A DNA stretch of 64,000 nt. It comes from Caloranaerobacter sp050286925 (GTDB lineage Bacteria > Bacillota > Clostridia > Tissierellales > Thermohalobacteraceae). Location of the stretch: contig NZ_JBFWFX010000001.1 of NCBI RefSeq assembly GCF_050286925.1, positions 310,001-374,000 of the forward strand. Reading direction: 5' to 3'. Position 1 is the first letter of the stretch; every line of letters begins with the position of its first letter. A program made the position numbers and the translations under genes. Of this stretch, positions 43,203 through 51,961 are shown piece by piece. Below the pieces are notes generated by a model. That model ran no database searches and was not told the DNA's origin. It saw only the letters and a program-made list of their open reading frames with translations.

Positions 43203-45767
43203 TTATTTCATTCTCCCCTTTTTAGTCGTATATTCTATTTGATATTCCCTAACAAATTTTTCATTAGAATCATTGGGTAAAACTTCTTCTAATATTACAA
43301 ATTCATTATTTTTAAGTTCAACAATAAATTCTCTAAATAATAATGGACTTGCAAGATGTATATACTTTGGTTTAAGTTCAGTCCTTCCCAATTTAGAGTA
43401 ATCTATATTTTTATTCCCCCTATACTTTCTGATAAAAAATTCTAAAGGTAGATTGTTATTTATAAATGTAGATATTACATCATAATAAATTTCTACTACA
43501 TCTTTATCCATATCAAAAATGTTTCTTAGAAGCCATTTTCTTCGGAATAGCACAATGTTTTTATATTTTATACGAGGAATACTATCTGCTATGATTTTGT
43601 TATCTTCAGTATTCGGTTGCCATAAATTCATATAGTATTCATCAAATCTAGAAGTAGGATTAAGCCCTAATATCATTCTCAATACTGTCGGTAATAGAAC
43701 ATATATTAATGAGCCTAAAAAGAATACATCTAACTCGCCTTTATCTTTATGATATATTCTTACAACTTGTCTATCTTCGTCATACATAAAATAGCAGTCT
43801 CTTAGATAAATTGCATTATCCATATGATTTTCTTCTTCAGAAAAAGGAAAAATCAAACGCTGCTCATTAAAAAAATAATGTGAGTTAGCATTAAACCCAA
43901 ACCCCTCTAATACCTCAACACATCTATCTTTATCAAAAACATACTCTTTATATTTTTTAAAATCTTCTTCCTCATAGATTTCTGAAAATAATTTCGAAAA
44001 TCTTGAAAAGAATACTTGGTTGCCATTATAAATCTTATTAATAACATAATTTTCTTTACCCTTTTGATAAAAAATAGTAGATGAAGTAATATCACTAATT
44101 TTCTCTATGCTGCTTGGCACTTCATCAATTATACTGTCCACTATATCAGTTATCTGAACTTCTGGTAACTTACTATCCTTTAATTTCAAAATATGTTCTT
44201 TAAACTTCTTTTTCAATTCAAAGACTTTTTTAATATCATCTCTTCTCATACCTTCTATATCAAAAAGAGAATCTTCCCAAAGTTCTCTATATTGAAAGCC
44301 TATTTTAGAATACAAATGATAAACATCTAAATCTAAACAACTCACTTTCCTGTTTCCATACTTAGCTTTAAATTGTTCTGAAAAAGGAATCAAAATTGGA
44401 TATGTCTGATCAAATATTTTTATAAACTTTTGTATCGCCCTAATATTATCTATAAATTTTCTATATTCTTGATCAATCTTTATAATAGGAACATAATCTT
44501 TATAATAAGTTTCCTCATATATTAAAATGTCCAGATTGATAGATATATTGAGCATTTTCGACAAATCTATTATTTGTTGCTTTATCCCATTATAAATTGA
44601 AAAACGCTCTTTATATTTTGCTGTCTTAAATTGATTTAGCAAAATATTTACTTTTTTTAACTTTTTCACAACAGTTTCTATGGTTCTCTCATCATCGTCT
44701 TTGAGCCTCGATACTTTCTGCTCAAACTCCTTAAATATATCTTCTCCAAATTCTGATAACCCCATTGTAGGTATTATAATTTTATTTTTAATTAAAATAT
44801 TGATTATGAAATTATCTACATTTTCTTTTGAAATAAAATTTTCCAAATACTCTTTAATATCGGAATATGTGAATGTACTATTTTTAAATCTATTTAAAAT
44901 ACTACCTATTACTCTATTTTTTTTAATCCTGATATTTGTATCTATTGAATTATAAATTTTACTTTTTCCTGTATCCTTTTGTACTAGAAAATAATAAACG
45001 TCTTCATATTCTTTATACATCGAGATTTTAAATTCCAATTGTTTCAGAAAAGACTCCTTCAATATTAATGAATCAAATATCGCTCTAATTATACAATTAT
45101 TCAGTTCAACACTTTTCAATATTTCAATATTTTCATCATTAATATAACTATCTTCATCTTCTTTAAATCTACCTAAAGCAACAGATGTAAACGTACTAAA
45201 TGGGCTTGTCTTCATAGTAGTTCTTGATAAAATTCTTACCAACTGATGATCTAGTTTTCTAGTTCTAGACTTATGCTTTGAACATTCAACAGAAACATAC
45301 TTATCAAATTTCTTGTCAAAGTCCGAATTAATTAACGGAAATGCAAGTTTTACTATATCATCTCTTTTGAAAAAATCTTGTAAATTTGCTCTATTATTCT
45401 CCATTGACTCAATAAATTTCTGATTTAATTCCATTTTTGCTTTTTGAAATTCTTCATAAGTTTTACGATAAACAGATATATATCTAATTGATAATTCGTC
45501 TAACTCTACAATCTCTTTTTGCTTAATAGACTTAAAATTATATATCTTTCTCTTACAATTCAATAGCTTTGGATTTTTAGTATCTTTAAAAATCTTTTCT
45601 AAAACATCACATACTTCTGAAGAAACTTTTTCAAGTTCTTTTTTATACTTCATCACTAAAACAACACAATCTATCAGCTTTCCATCTACTAGCTTTTTCA
45701 ACTCTTTTTTAGGTACATTATTTCTCCTCTCTAAAAAATAGGGAAATAGGAAGTCTTTTTTCTCCAT
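43203..45767 (-). CDS. LanB-type glutamylating dehydratase (N-terminal domain protein)
   Basis: An 854-residue protein matching the LanB N-terminal domain, which uses glutamyl-tRNA to glutamylate Ser/Thr. The motif KLDHQLVRILSRTTMKTSP and FSTFTSVALGRF (residues ~178-208) corresponds to the family F-R-T-S-P-F-S-x-F signature. It lacks the C-terminal elimination domain, which is supplied by the separate SpaB_C protein. Its start codon has no adjacent ribosome site; see the leader hairpin. Confidence 0.9.
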   Translation of the reverse strand: MEKKDFLFPYFLERRNNVPKKELKKLVDGKLIDCVVLVMKYKKELEKVSSEVCDVLEKIFKDTKNPKLLNCKRKIYNFKSIKQKEIVELDELSIRYISVYRKTYEEFQKAKMELNQKFIESMENNRANLQDFFKRDDIVKLAFPLINSDFDKKFDKYVSVECSKHKSRTRKLDHQLVRILSRTTMKTSPFSTFTSVALGRFKEDEDSYINDENIEILKSVELNNCIIRAIFDSLILKESFLKQLEFKISMYKEYEDVYYFLVQKDTGKSKIYNSIDTNIRIKKNRVIGSILNRFKNSTFTYSDIKEYLENFISKENVDNFIINILIKNKIIIPTMGLSEFGEDIFKEFEQKVSRLKDDDERTIETVVKKLKKVNILLNQFKTAKYKERFSIYNGIKQQIIDLSKMLNISINLDILIYEETYYKDYVPIIKIDQEYRKFIDNIRAIQKFIKIFDQTYPILIPFSEQFKAKYGNRKVSCLDLDVYHLYSKIGFQYRELWEDSLFDIEGMRRDDIKKVFELKKKFKEHILKLKDSKLPEVQITDIVDSIIDEVPSSIEKISDITSSTIFYQKGKENYVINKIYNGNQVFFSRFSKLFSEIYEEEDFKKYKEYVFDKDRCVEVLEGFGFNANSHYFFNEQRLIFPFSEEENHMDNAIYLRDCYFMYDEDRQVVRIYHKDKGELDVFFLGSLIYVLLPTVLRMILGLNPTSRFDEYYMNLWQPNTEDNKIIADSIPRIKYKNIVLFRRKWLLRNIFDMDKDVVEIYYDVISTFINNNLPLEFFIRKYRGNKNIDYSKLGRTELKPKYIHLASPLLFREFIVELKNNEFVILEEVLPNDSNEKFVREYQIEYTTKKGRMK

Positions 45768-45840
45768 TCGCTTTACCGTTGGCCTATACTTACTAAATAA
45801 AACAATATCTTGTTAAGCCAACGGTTTGCACCTCCTTCAT
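45768..45840 (-). promoter_or_regulatory. hairpin leader that bridges the lanB ribosome site and start codon
   Basis: On the minus strand a strong GGAGGTG is followed by CAA, a 9-bp stem ACCGTTGGC, a 33-base loop, the complementary GCCAACGGT, AAAGCGA and ATG. Folding brings the ribosome site to about 10 bases from the ATG. A 15-residue ORF (MKEVQTVGLTRYCFI) also starts at 45840. Confidence 0.55.
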
Positions 45841-45890
45841 CTTTAAATAGCCTCATCTATACCTTTTTCCTTTTAGCAATTCTCTAAAAA

Positions 45891-46628
45891 TCAATATTCT
45901 TGTCTATTTTTTTGAACTAATAATAAGAGTATACAAATCACAATAGTAACTACCAATGCCAATATATTTGCCACATTAGGTACTTTATTTTCCCATATAC
46001 TAATTGCTATCCTATCCATATGGTAAACTGGATTGGCAAATACGAAATACTGTAAAGCCTTAGACAGTCTTTCAACTGGAAACATCAGACCAGATGCAAA
46101 TAATACATATTGAAATACTAAAACAGTAAATGGTACTACTTGCCTTGAATTTTTAAAGAAACCATGCAAAGTCAAACTCATTAGAAGCATTATACCTATC
46201 ATAATTAGAAATACTAATATAAAAACGAATAAATTATCGCTTATAGGTATACCAAATCCCAGATTTGCTATCAAAAGCATTTCTATTAATCCAACAAATG
46301 ATATAACTACTCCTCTAACTATATATGTTGCAACTATGAAATATATATTGGTAGGAGATATTATTATTCTTTTGTATACTCCCAATTCCCTATCGGCTAC
46401 GCTCTGCATCCCAATATTAAAAAATATTGTCAAAAAAGATATTAATATAGAATAAATAGGTACATACTGTTGAAATGACCGTACATCTCCATAGCTGGCA
46501 TACATACTAGTAAAAACGATAAAAAAGAATGCCGGTATAAATAGAATAGGAAATGCAAATAACGGTTCTCTAAAAAATATTAAAAAATCATACTTAACCT
46601 GTTTTCTAAAAAAGCTATATTTCCCCAT
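45891..46628 (-). CDS. ABC-2 transporter permease of the RiPP cluster
   Basis: A 245-residue protein with six hydrophobic segments of the ABC-2/ DrrB type (VADRELGVYKRIIISPTN, ASGLMFPVERLSKALQYF). It follows its ATPase by 9 bases and precedes lanB. Likely exporter of the mature product. Confidence 0.87.
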   Translation of the reverse strand: MGKYSFFRKQVKYDFLIFFREPLFAFPILFIPAFFFIVFTSMYASYGDVRSFQQYVPIYSILISFLTIFFNIGMQSVADRELGVYKRIIISPTNIYFIVATYIVRGVVISFVGLIEMLLIANLGFGIPISDNLFVFILVFLIMIGIMLLMSLTLHGFFKNSRQVVPFTVLVFQYVLFASGLMFPVERLSKALQYFVFANPVYHMDRIAISIWENKVPNVANILALVVTIVICILLLLVQKNRQEY

Positions 46629-46637
46629 AATTATATC

Positions 46638-47351
46638 TTACACTCCTTCTACATAACTAAAGTAAACTTCATTAAAGTATTTCTTATCTAATTTCATTTT
46701 TAGATTTTCTGGAGTATCATCTGCTACAATCATTCCATCTTTTAAAATTATAACTCTATCACAGTACTGATCGATTTCCTCCATTGAGTGAGTAGTTAAA
46801 AGAATAGTCCTATTATTATCTTTTATACCTTTAATTTTTTTCCATAATATCTGGGCTGCTTTTGGATCTAACCCTGTAGTGGGCTCGTCTAAAAAAATCA
46901 ACTTAGGATCATGCAAAAAGGCAATTGCCAATAGACATCTCTGTTTCCATCCCCCAGATAGTTTATTAAATTTCACATTCAAATACTGCTGAAGCTCAAA
47001 TTCTTCAATTATTTCATCTATTCTATTCTTTCCTATATTGTAAAAACTAGCAAATAAATCGAGTGCTTCTTTTACCTTTATATATGCATACATTCCTCCT
47101 TCTTGAAATATAACACCTATCTGTGAGCGAACAAAATCCGCTTTTTCCGGTAAAGCAGCACCTAAAACTTCAACCTCCCCTTCATCATATTTTCTAAGAG
47201 TCATTAATATTTCTAACAGCGTAGTTTTACCAGTTCCATTAGGACCAACTATTCCTACAACTTCTCCTTCTTCTATTTCAAAGGATATATCTTTTAAAAC
47301 CTTATTACTGCCATATGATTTATATAAATTTTGAACCTTTACTATCTTCAT
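46638..47351 (-). CDS. ABC transporter ATPase of the RiPP cluster
   Basis: Walker A GPNGTGKTT, signature LSGGWKQR, Walker B LIFLDEPTTGLDP and switch His in LLTTHSMEE are complete (237 residues). The annotated longer start at 47390 adds a Lys/Arg-rich stretch without a ribosome site, so ATG 47351 is taken. It is the first gene after the precursor terminator and likely reached by read-through. Confidence 0.93.
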   Translation of the reverse strand: MKIVKVQNLYKSYGSNKVLKDISFEIEEGEVVGIVGPNGTGKTTLLEILMTLRKYDEGEVEVLGAALPEKADFVRSQIGVIFQEGGMYAYIKVKEALDLFASFYNIGKNRIDEIIEEFELQQYLNVKFNKLSGGWKQRCLLAIAFLHDPKLIFLDEPTTGLDPKAAQILWKKIKGIKDNNRTILLTTHSMEEIDQYCDRVIILKDGMIVADDTPENLKMKLDKKYFNEVYFSYVEGV

Positions 47352-47401
47352 TTCATCACACCTTATCCTTCCTATCTTTTCTTTATACAAAATAATAATT
47401 T

Positions 47402-47447
47402 TTTCATAAAAGGCCCAACTGATAAAATGTTGAGCCTTTTATGAAAG
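47402..47447 (-). terminator. terminator/attenuator after the precursor gene
   Basis: TTTCATAAAAGGC and its complement, extended through CAAC/GTTG, form a long stem flanked by a T run. It lies between the precursor and the biosynthetic operon, where partial read-through would set a high precursor-to-enzyme ratio. Confidence 0.85.
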
Positions 47448-47491
47448 TTAAATATAGTGATAAATTCTTTTACAAGACTAACCTGTAATCA

Positions 47492-47671
47492 TTATTGTGT
47501 AAGTTGTACACTGCCACCACAGCTAGCACATGAAGATGAGCCACAACAAGAACAGCTGCCACAAGAACTTGATCCACTTGTAGCTCCTGTTTCACTAAGT
47601 AGAGCCGCTTCAGAGATTTCCATGATTTCTAAGTCATCAACTTCATTAAACAATTTTTCCAATTCGTTCAT
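47492..47671 (-). CDS. thiopeptide-type RiPP precursor peptide
   Basis: A 59-residue peptide starting MNELEKLFNEVDDLEIMEIS with an acidic leader ending ALLSETGA, followed by a Ser/Cys-rich core containing SSSCGSCSCCGSSSCASC and the tail GGSVQLTQ. Six Cys alternate with Ser, the pattern expected when Cys become thiazoles and Ser become dehydroalanines. The leader ending in GA resembles thiopeptide leaders. TAGGAGGTG lies 6 bases before the ATG. It lies at the head of the cluster, downstream of a LytTR gene and operator repeats. Confidence 0.88.
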   Translation of the reverse strand: MNELEKLFNEVDDLEIMEISEAALLSETGATSGSSSCGSCSCCGSSSCASCGGSVQLTQ

Positions 47672-47707
47672 TCTTACACCTCCTAAATGTAATGTTTATT
47701 TAGTCGT

Positions 47708-47729
47708 TCGATTTCGTATCCGAAATCGA
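47708..47729 (-). promoter_or_regulatory. perfect hairpin in the precursor 5' region
   Basis: TCGATTTCG and CGAAATCGA form a 9-bp perfect inverted repeat with a GATA loop about 37 bases upstream of the precursor start. It may protect the mRNA 5' end or bind a regulator. Confidence 0.55.
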
Positions 47730-47775
47730 TATCTAAATATTCTGACAATTTCAATTTGTCTCCTGCAAAATTGCG

Positions 47776-47826
47776 TAAATAACCTCTTTTTTAAAGTAAA
47801 TAGCCAAAAAATATAATTAAATAACC
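47776..47826 (-). promoter_or_regulatory. three 9-bp direct repeats, candidate LytTR operator
   Basis: Minus-strand GGTTATTTA, GGCTATTTA and GGTTATTTA occur at 47818-47826, 47797-47805 and 47776-47784, exactly 21 bases apart (12-base spacers). This is the geometry of LytTR/AgrA/ComE binding sites. It lies between the LytTR gene and the precursor. Confidence 0.78.
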
Positions 47827-47849
47827 AAAACATAAAGAGAATTTTCCCT

Positions 47850-48332
47850 TTATACCTCAGGGATAATTATTTCTTTTAACTCTTCAAACTTATATCTGCT
47901 CATAAAAGCAATCTTATTTGTGTTAGAAAATTTAATTTCAAAAGATCTATTGCCTAAATTTGTTATTCTTGTGATTTTATCTACATTTACTATATACGAT
48001 TTATGGACTCTTAAAAAATTCTTTGGCAATTTGTTTTCCAATTCATTTAATTTCTGTTTTGACAAATATTCTTCATCTCTTGTATGAATTATTGTATCTT
48101 TATCTAGTTTTTCTATAAATAAAACATCATCTAATGAAATGAAAAATATTTCTTTTTTATTTCTTACTACTATTTTATTAGATTTATTATTTTTCACCAT
48201 TCGGTTCACTAAACTATTTATTGCTCTAACAAATTTCGTATCATTAGTAAAAGCTTCGTCGCTATTTTGAATTTCAAAAACTTTAGATACTACTAGATTC
48301 TTATGTACTAATATAATCAAAACAGCAGTCAT
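47850..48332 (-). CDS. LytTR-family DNA-binding regulator
   Basis: The 160-residue protein has a C-terminal LytTR domain (IFFISLDDVLFIEKLDK, then LPKNFLRVHKSYIVNVDKI, ending near 155). The N-terminal 55 residues show no receiver domain Asp pocket, so it appears to be a stand-alone regulator. The gene reads toward the precursor, with the triple repeat between them. LytTR proteins often control peptide-signalled bacteriocin genes. Confidence 0.88.
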   Translation of the reverse strand: MTAVLIILVHKNLVVSKVFEIQNSDEAFTNDTKFVRAINSLVNRMVKNNKSNKIVVRNKKEIFFISLDDVLFIEKLDKDTIIHTRDEEYLSKQKLNELENKLPKNFLRVHKSYIVNVDKITRITNLGNRSFEIKFSNTNKIAFMSRYKFEELKEIIIPEV

Positions 48333-48472
48333 TTGATCATCCCCTATTTTTTATTTTTAGGAATGTATACATTATTTGACATCATTATTTTTTATGACTT
48401 TATTATACATAAAATTAATTGAAAATTCTGTCGAAATATGAAATTTGAACAAAATCTTCGATTTAAATTTGT

Positions 48473-48650
48473 ATAAGGTAGATTTTGCCTATATCCATTA
48501 CGGAAATTATATTTAAAATTATCCACAAATTAATACAGTTTATAACGACTCTGGCATGTAAACATGCCAGACGAAGTTTCAATAAAATCAACATTAAATC
48601 TTTAAAATATAGGATTTTATTATAATTTCCTATGGATTATAAAAAAATTA
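48473..48650. repeat. long MITE-like palindromic repeat, copy A
   Basis: Left arm ATAAGGTAGATTTTGCC and ATCCATTACGGAAATTATA are matched by the inverted right arm ending TAATTTCCTATGGATTATA. The centre holds a perfect TCTGGCATGT/ACATGCCAGA hairpin (48550-48571) and the DnaA-box sequence TTATCCACA. Copy B at 60736-60910 is nearly identical. Confidence 0.82.
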
Positions 48651-48679
48651 AAGCCGACCTCTTTTCGAGATCGGCCTTA
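48651..48679 (-). terminator. terminator of the chemoreceptor gene
   Basis: AAGGCCGATCTC pairs with GAGGTCGGCTT on the minus strand, followed by a run of T. Confidence 0.85.
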
Positions 48680-48684
48680 GTCTT

Positions 48685-50706
48685 TTACTCTACCTTAAAT
48701 TTATTCATTTCTTCTTCTAAGTTCATTGCCAATTCATTTAACTTATCTGCTGCTTTAGCAACTTCCTCTATAGCTGAAGCCTGCTGCTGCATTGATGCAC
48801 TTACCTGCTCTGATGAAGCTGCTGTTTGTTCTGATACAGCAGAGATACTGCTTATAGAATCTACAATTAAGTCTTTATCTTTATTTATGCCATTTACAAA
48901 TTCATATAAGTTTTCAATTTTTCCTGTTATTTTTTCTATAGATTCAGATATAAGTTCAAACGCTTTATTAACTTCAAATACATTTTGAGACTGTTCTTCT
49001 GATCTAGTTTTAACTTCTTTCATTATTTCAACTGTATTCTTACTTTCTTTTTGAATTTCAGTTATAATCTCTTTAATTTTTTCTGATGCACTACCAGAGT
49101 CTTCAGCAAGTTTTCTTATCTCGTCTGCAACAACCGCAAATCCCTTTCCATGTTCGCCTGCTCTAGCAGCCTCAATTGAAGCATTTAATGCTAAAAGATT
49201 AGTCTGTTCAGAAATTGAAGCTATAGTATCTAAAATATCTCCAATATTTTTAGTTTTATTATCTAACTCTATAATCGCTCTTTCAATTTTCTTAATTGCC
49301 TCACCATTTTCCTTTGTCTTATCCTTAAGCACTTCAACTAAATCCACACTAGAAGTATTTACATCCATTATTTCCTTAGCTGAATTTAACATTTCATCTG
49401 CACTTGTATTTAATTCAACAATTTTTTCAGCTAAACCATTTACTATTTTAACTCCTTTTTCTGTATCTGCAGCCTGTTCTGTTGCACCATTCGCAATTTC
49501 TTCTACGGCACTTGCAACTTCATCTGCAGAAGCACTTACTTCTTCAGCAGTAGCAGCTAAATTCTGTGAAGCCGAAGTAACTTCATCTACTACTTCTTTA
49601 ACTTGTCTTATCAATTTATTCAATTCAGATGTAGTAATATTGAAATCTTCTGCTAGTTCACCAATTTCATCTCTTGAACTCACATTGCATTTTGCAGTTA
49701 AATCTCCATCTTTAACTTTCCTCATCCCATCAACTAAGACCTTAATAGGTTTAATTATAGATTTTGATAATAAGTAAGAAACTACAACACCAACTAATAA
49801 GAAAATAATACTAAACAACAATATGCTTCTTAGAACAAACATAACCTTTCCTTTTATTTCGTCCATATACATAATTACAACTATTTTCCAACCTAATCTA
49901 TCAACAGTTGTATATACAGCAAACTTGTCATACAATTCACCATTTTCCTCAAACTTATAATCTACAATACCTTCTTTATTTTTATTTATTGCATTTGCTA
50001 TTTCTTTAACAGGTATTGGTTTACCAATTAGTTCTATATTTTTATGAGTCATAATGTACCCATTTTTATCTATTAAGACTGGATACCCTTTTTTCCCAAT
50101 CTGAATACTATTCACCATATTAGCCAATGCCTCAAGAGAAATGTCTATCCCCAATACTCCTACGAATTCATTATTTTCTGACTCATTGTATATTGGTATT
50201 GCTGCAGAAATAATAAGTTCTCCATTACCTGGGTCTATATATGGATCTGTCCAAATTAATTTCTTACTTGCTACAGCCTGCTTGTACCAAGGCCTTACAG
50301 TAGGGTCATAATCCTCGCCTAAATCTCCATCTTCAGGATATGAGTACATTTTCCCATCCTTCGTTCCTAAATAAATATATTGGATATCTTTATGTGCCTT
50401 TATATACCCTTCAAAGCTCTTTATCATTCGATCAACACTCTCAGGATTAGTAAGAACTTGTTGCAAATCCTGATTATAACTCATTGCAGTAAAACTTTCT
50501 TCAATCCCTTTAAAATGGTCATCAACCATCAATTCTAATTGTTTTATTATCTCGAAAGTCGCATCTTTTAATCCTTCTTCTAGCATTTCAACCGATTTTA
50601 GATAAGACATTATTCCAAGTCCAGACATTAATATAGTTATTACTATAATATACATAGAAATTATTTTAAAACCTAACCCATACCTTCTTTTTCTCTTATT
50701 ATTCAT
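48685..50706 (-). CDS. methyl-accepting chemotaxis protein with dCache sensor
   Basis: After a cytoplasmic N-terminus (MNNKRKRRYG) there is TM1 (about 11-34), a large extracellular Cache sensor containing DPTVRPWYKQAVASKKLIWTD, TM2 (about 290-312), a HAMP domain and the signalling domain with the conserved hairpin tip ISEQTNLLALNASIEAARAG followed by EHGKGFAVVADEIRKLAEDS. ATG 50706 is taken because the upstream frame to 50805 has no ribosome site. The ligand is unknown. Confidence 0.93.
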   Translation of the reverse strand: MNNKRKRRYGLGFKIISMYIIVITILMSGLGIMSYLKSVEMLEEGLKDATFEIIKQLELMVDDHFKGIEESFTAMSYNQDLQQVLTNPESVDRMIKSFEGYIKAHKDIQYIYLGTKDGKMYSYPEDGDLGEDYDPTVRPWYKQAVASKKLIWTDPYIDPGNGELIISAAIPIYNESENNEFVGVLGIDISLEALANMVNSIQIGKKGYPVLIDKNGYIMTHKNIELIGKPIPVKEIANAINKNKEGIVDYKFEENGELYDKFAVYTTVDRLGWKIVVIMYMDEIKGKVMFVLRSILLFSIIFLLVGVVVSYLLSKSIIKPIKVLVDGMRKVKDGDLTAKCNVSSRDEIGELAEDFNITTSELNKLIRQVKEVVDEVTSASQNLAATAEEVSASADEVASAVEEIANGATEQAADTEKGVKIVNGLAEKIVELNTSADEMLNSAKEIMDVNTSSVDLVEVLKDKTKENGEAIKKIERAIIELDNKTKNIGDILDTIASISEQTNLLALNASIEAARAGEHGKGFAVVADEIRKLAEDSGSASEKIKEIITEIQKESKNTVEIMKEVKTRSEEQSQNVFEVNKAFELISESIEKITGKIENLYEFVNGINKDKDLIVDSISSISAVSEQTAASSEQVSASMQQQASAIEEVAKAADKLNELAMNLEEEMNKFKVE

Positions 50707-50884
50707 AAAGCTTACCCCCTTTAATACATTATACTTAGAATTCTGACAAAAATATATCTCTTTTTCAATTTTCGACAAAAAAATACTTATTCCTTCTTTT
50801 GGCATAAAAAAAATAGGAACATTATGTTCCTAAACCATTAATGAATCTATAAATAGGACTAAAGTACTAAAAAATTCAAATAAT

Positions 50885-51523
50885 CTATTCACTTATTTTT
50901 TCTTTTAACATGTATGATAACGTAAATAAACTTTCATTTAAATGAACATTTTCAACAACAACATCATCTGGCACTTTTAAATCATCAGGTGCAAAGTTCC
51001 AAATTCCTTTCACACCACTCTTTACAAGTTTATCTGCTATTTCTTGACTAACACCTTTAGGCGTACAAATTATTCCTATCTCTATTTGATTTTCTTTAAC
51101 AAAATCCTCTAATTCTTTAACATCCCTAACTTTTATACCTCTTATTTCTGTTCCTATAACCCTAGGTTCTACATCAAATATAGCCTTAACCTTAAAACCT
51201 TCTTCTTCAAAAGGACGATAATTAGCTATTGCATGCCCTAAATTACCAGCTCCTATTATTACAGTATTATATACTCTATCAAGACCTAATATTTTCCCTA
51301 ATTGATTATGTAAATCTTCAACATTATAACCATATCCCTGCTGGCCAAAACCTCCAAAGTTATTTAAATCTTGTCTAATCTGTGATGCAGTAAATCCTGT
51401 AAGTTGACTTAACTGTTGAGATGAAATTCTCTTTACATCATTTTCCTTTAATTCTCCAAGATATCTATAATACTTTGGTAATCTCCTTATAACAGCCATA
51501 GATACTTTGTTACCCTTTTTCAT
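50885..51523 (-). CDS. rex: redox-sensing transcriptional repressor Rex
   Basis: The N-terminal winged helix (VIRRLPKYYRYLGEL, RISSQQLSQLTGFTASQIRQD) and the Rossmann GAGNLGHAIANY motif binding NADH/NAD are diagnostic; 212 residues. It represses fermentation and redox genes when NADH is low. ATG 51523 is favoured over GTG 51538. A TTGACA-N17-TACTAT promoter lies upstream. Confidence 0.95.
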   Translation of the reverse strand: MKKGNKVSMAVIRRLPKYYRYLGELKENDVKRISSQQLSQLTGFTASQIRQDLNNFGGFGQQGYGYNVEDLHNQLGKILGLDRVYNTVIIGAGNLGHAIANYRPFEEEGFKVKAIFDVEPRVIGTEIRGIKVRDVKELEDFVKENQIEIGIICTPKGVSQEIADKLVKSGVKGIWNFAPDDLKVPDDVVVENVHLNESLFTLSYMLKEKISE

Positions 51524-51961
51524 TTTTCTACCCCTCACCTTAAAAAATTTAAAATTATTATTATTATTGAAAATATATTTTTAATGATGTTTACCAAGAA
51601 CGATCATGCTTATCACTATAAAATTTAATTAAATTGCATCCATTTTTTTATTTACTTTAGTTTTTCATAAAACTTCTGACATTATCATTTGTTAATTATA
51701 TAGACATATAGTACCATTTTGCTAATATTTTGTCAAATCCTATTGCTGTATTATTTGACAGGTGCTTTTAAAATTTAGTTAGATAACTAATCCTCTTTAT
51801 TATTTTATAATATTGATAATTAACTTTAAAGCAAAATATTATACAGTAAAACAACCTAGCCCATGAATTTACTACATTTGTTTTATGGTTTAACTTATAT
51901 CCTTTTTCTGTTAAAATTATATACAAAGTATAATTTAACATAAACTAAAGGAGTTGTCTTT
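51524..51961. other. intergenic region between rex and the ABC-F gene
   Basis: Apart from the rex promoter I see an inverted TGTCAAAT/ATTTGACA pair (about 51731-51761) and a possible -10 TATAAT at 51929-51934 for the ABC-F gene, whose -35 is weak. No gene is supported. Confidence 0.5.
51708..51736 (-). promoter_or_regulatory. promoter of rex
   Basis: Minus-strand TTGACA (complement of 51731-51736) and TACTAT (complement of 51708-51713) with a 17-base spacer, 185 bases before the rex start. Confidence 0.68.

Noticed and set aside
47457..47816. 119-residue plus-strand ORF over the RiPP precursor
   Set aside because: It is the antisense of the precursor and operator, has no ribosome binding site and an implausible composition; the minus-strand precursor explains the region.
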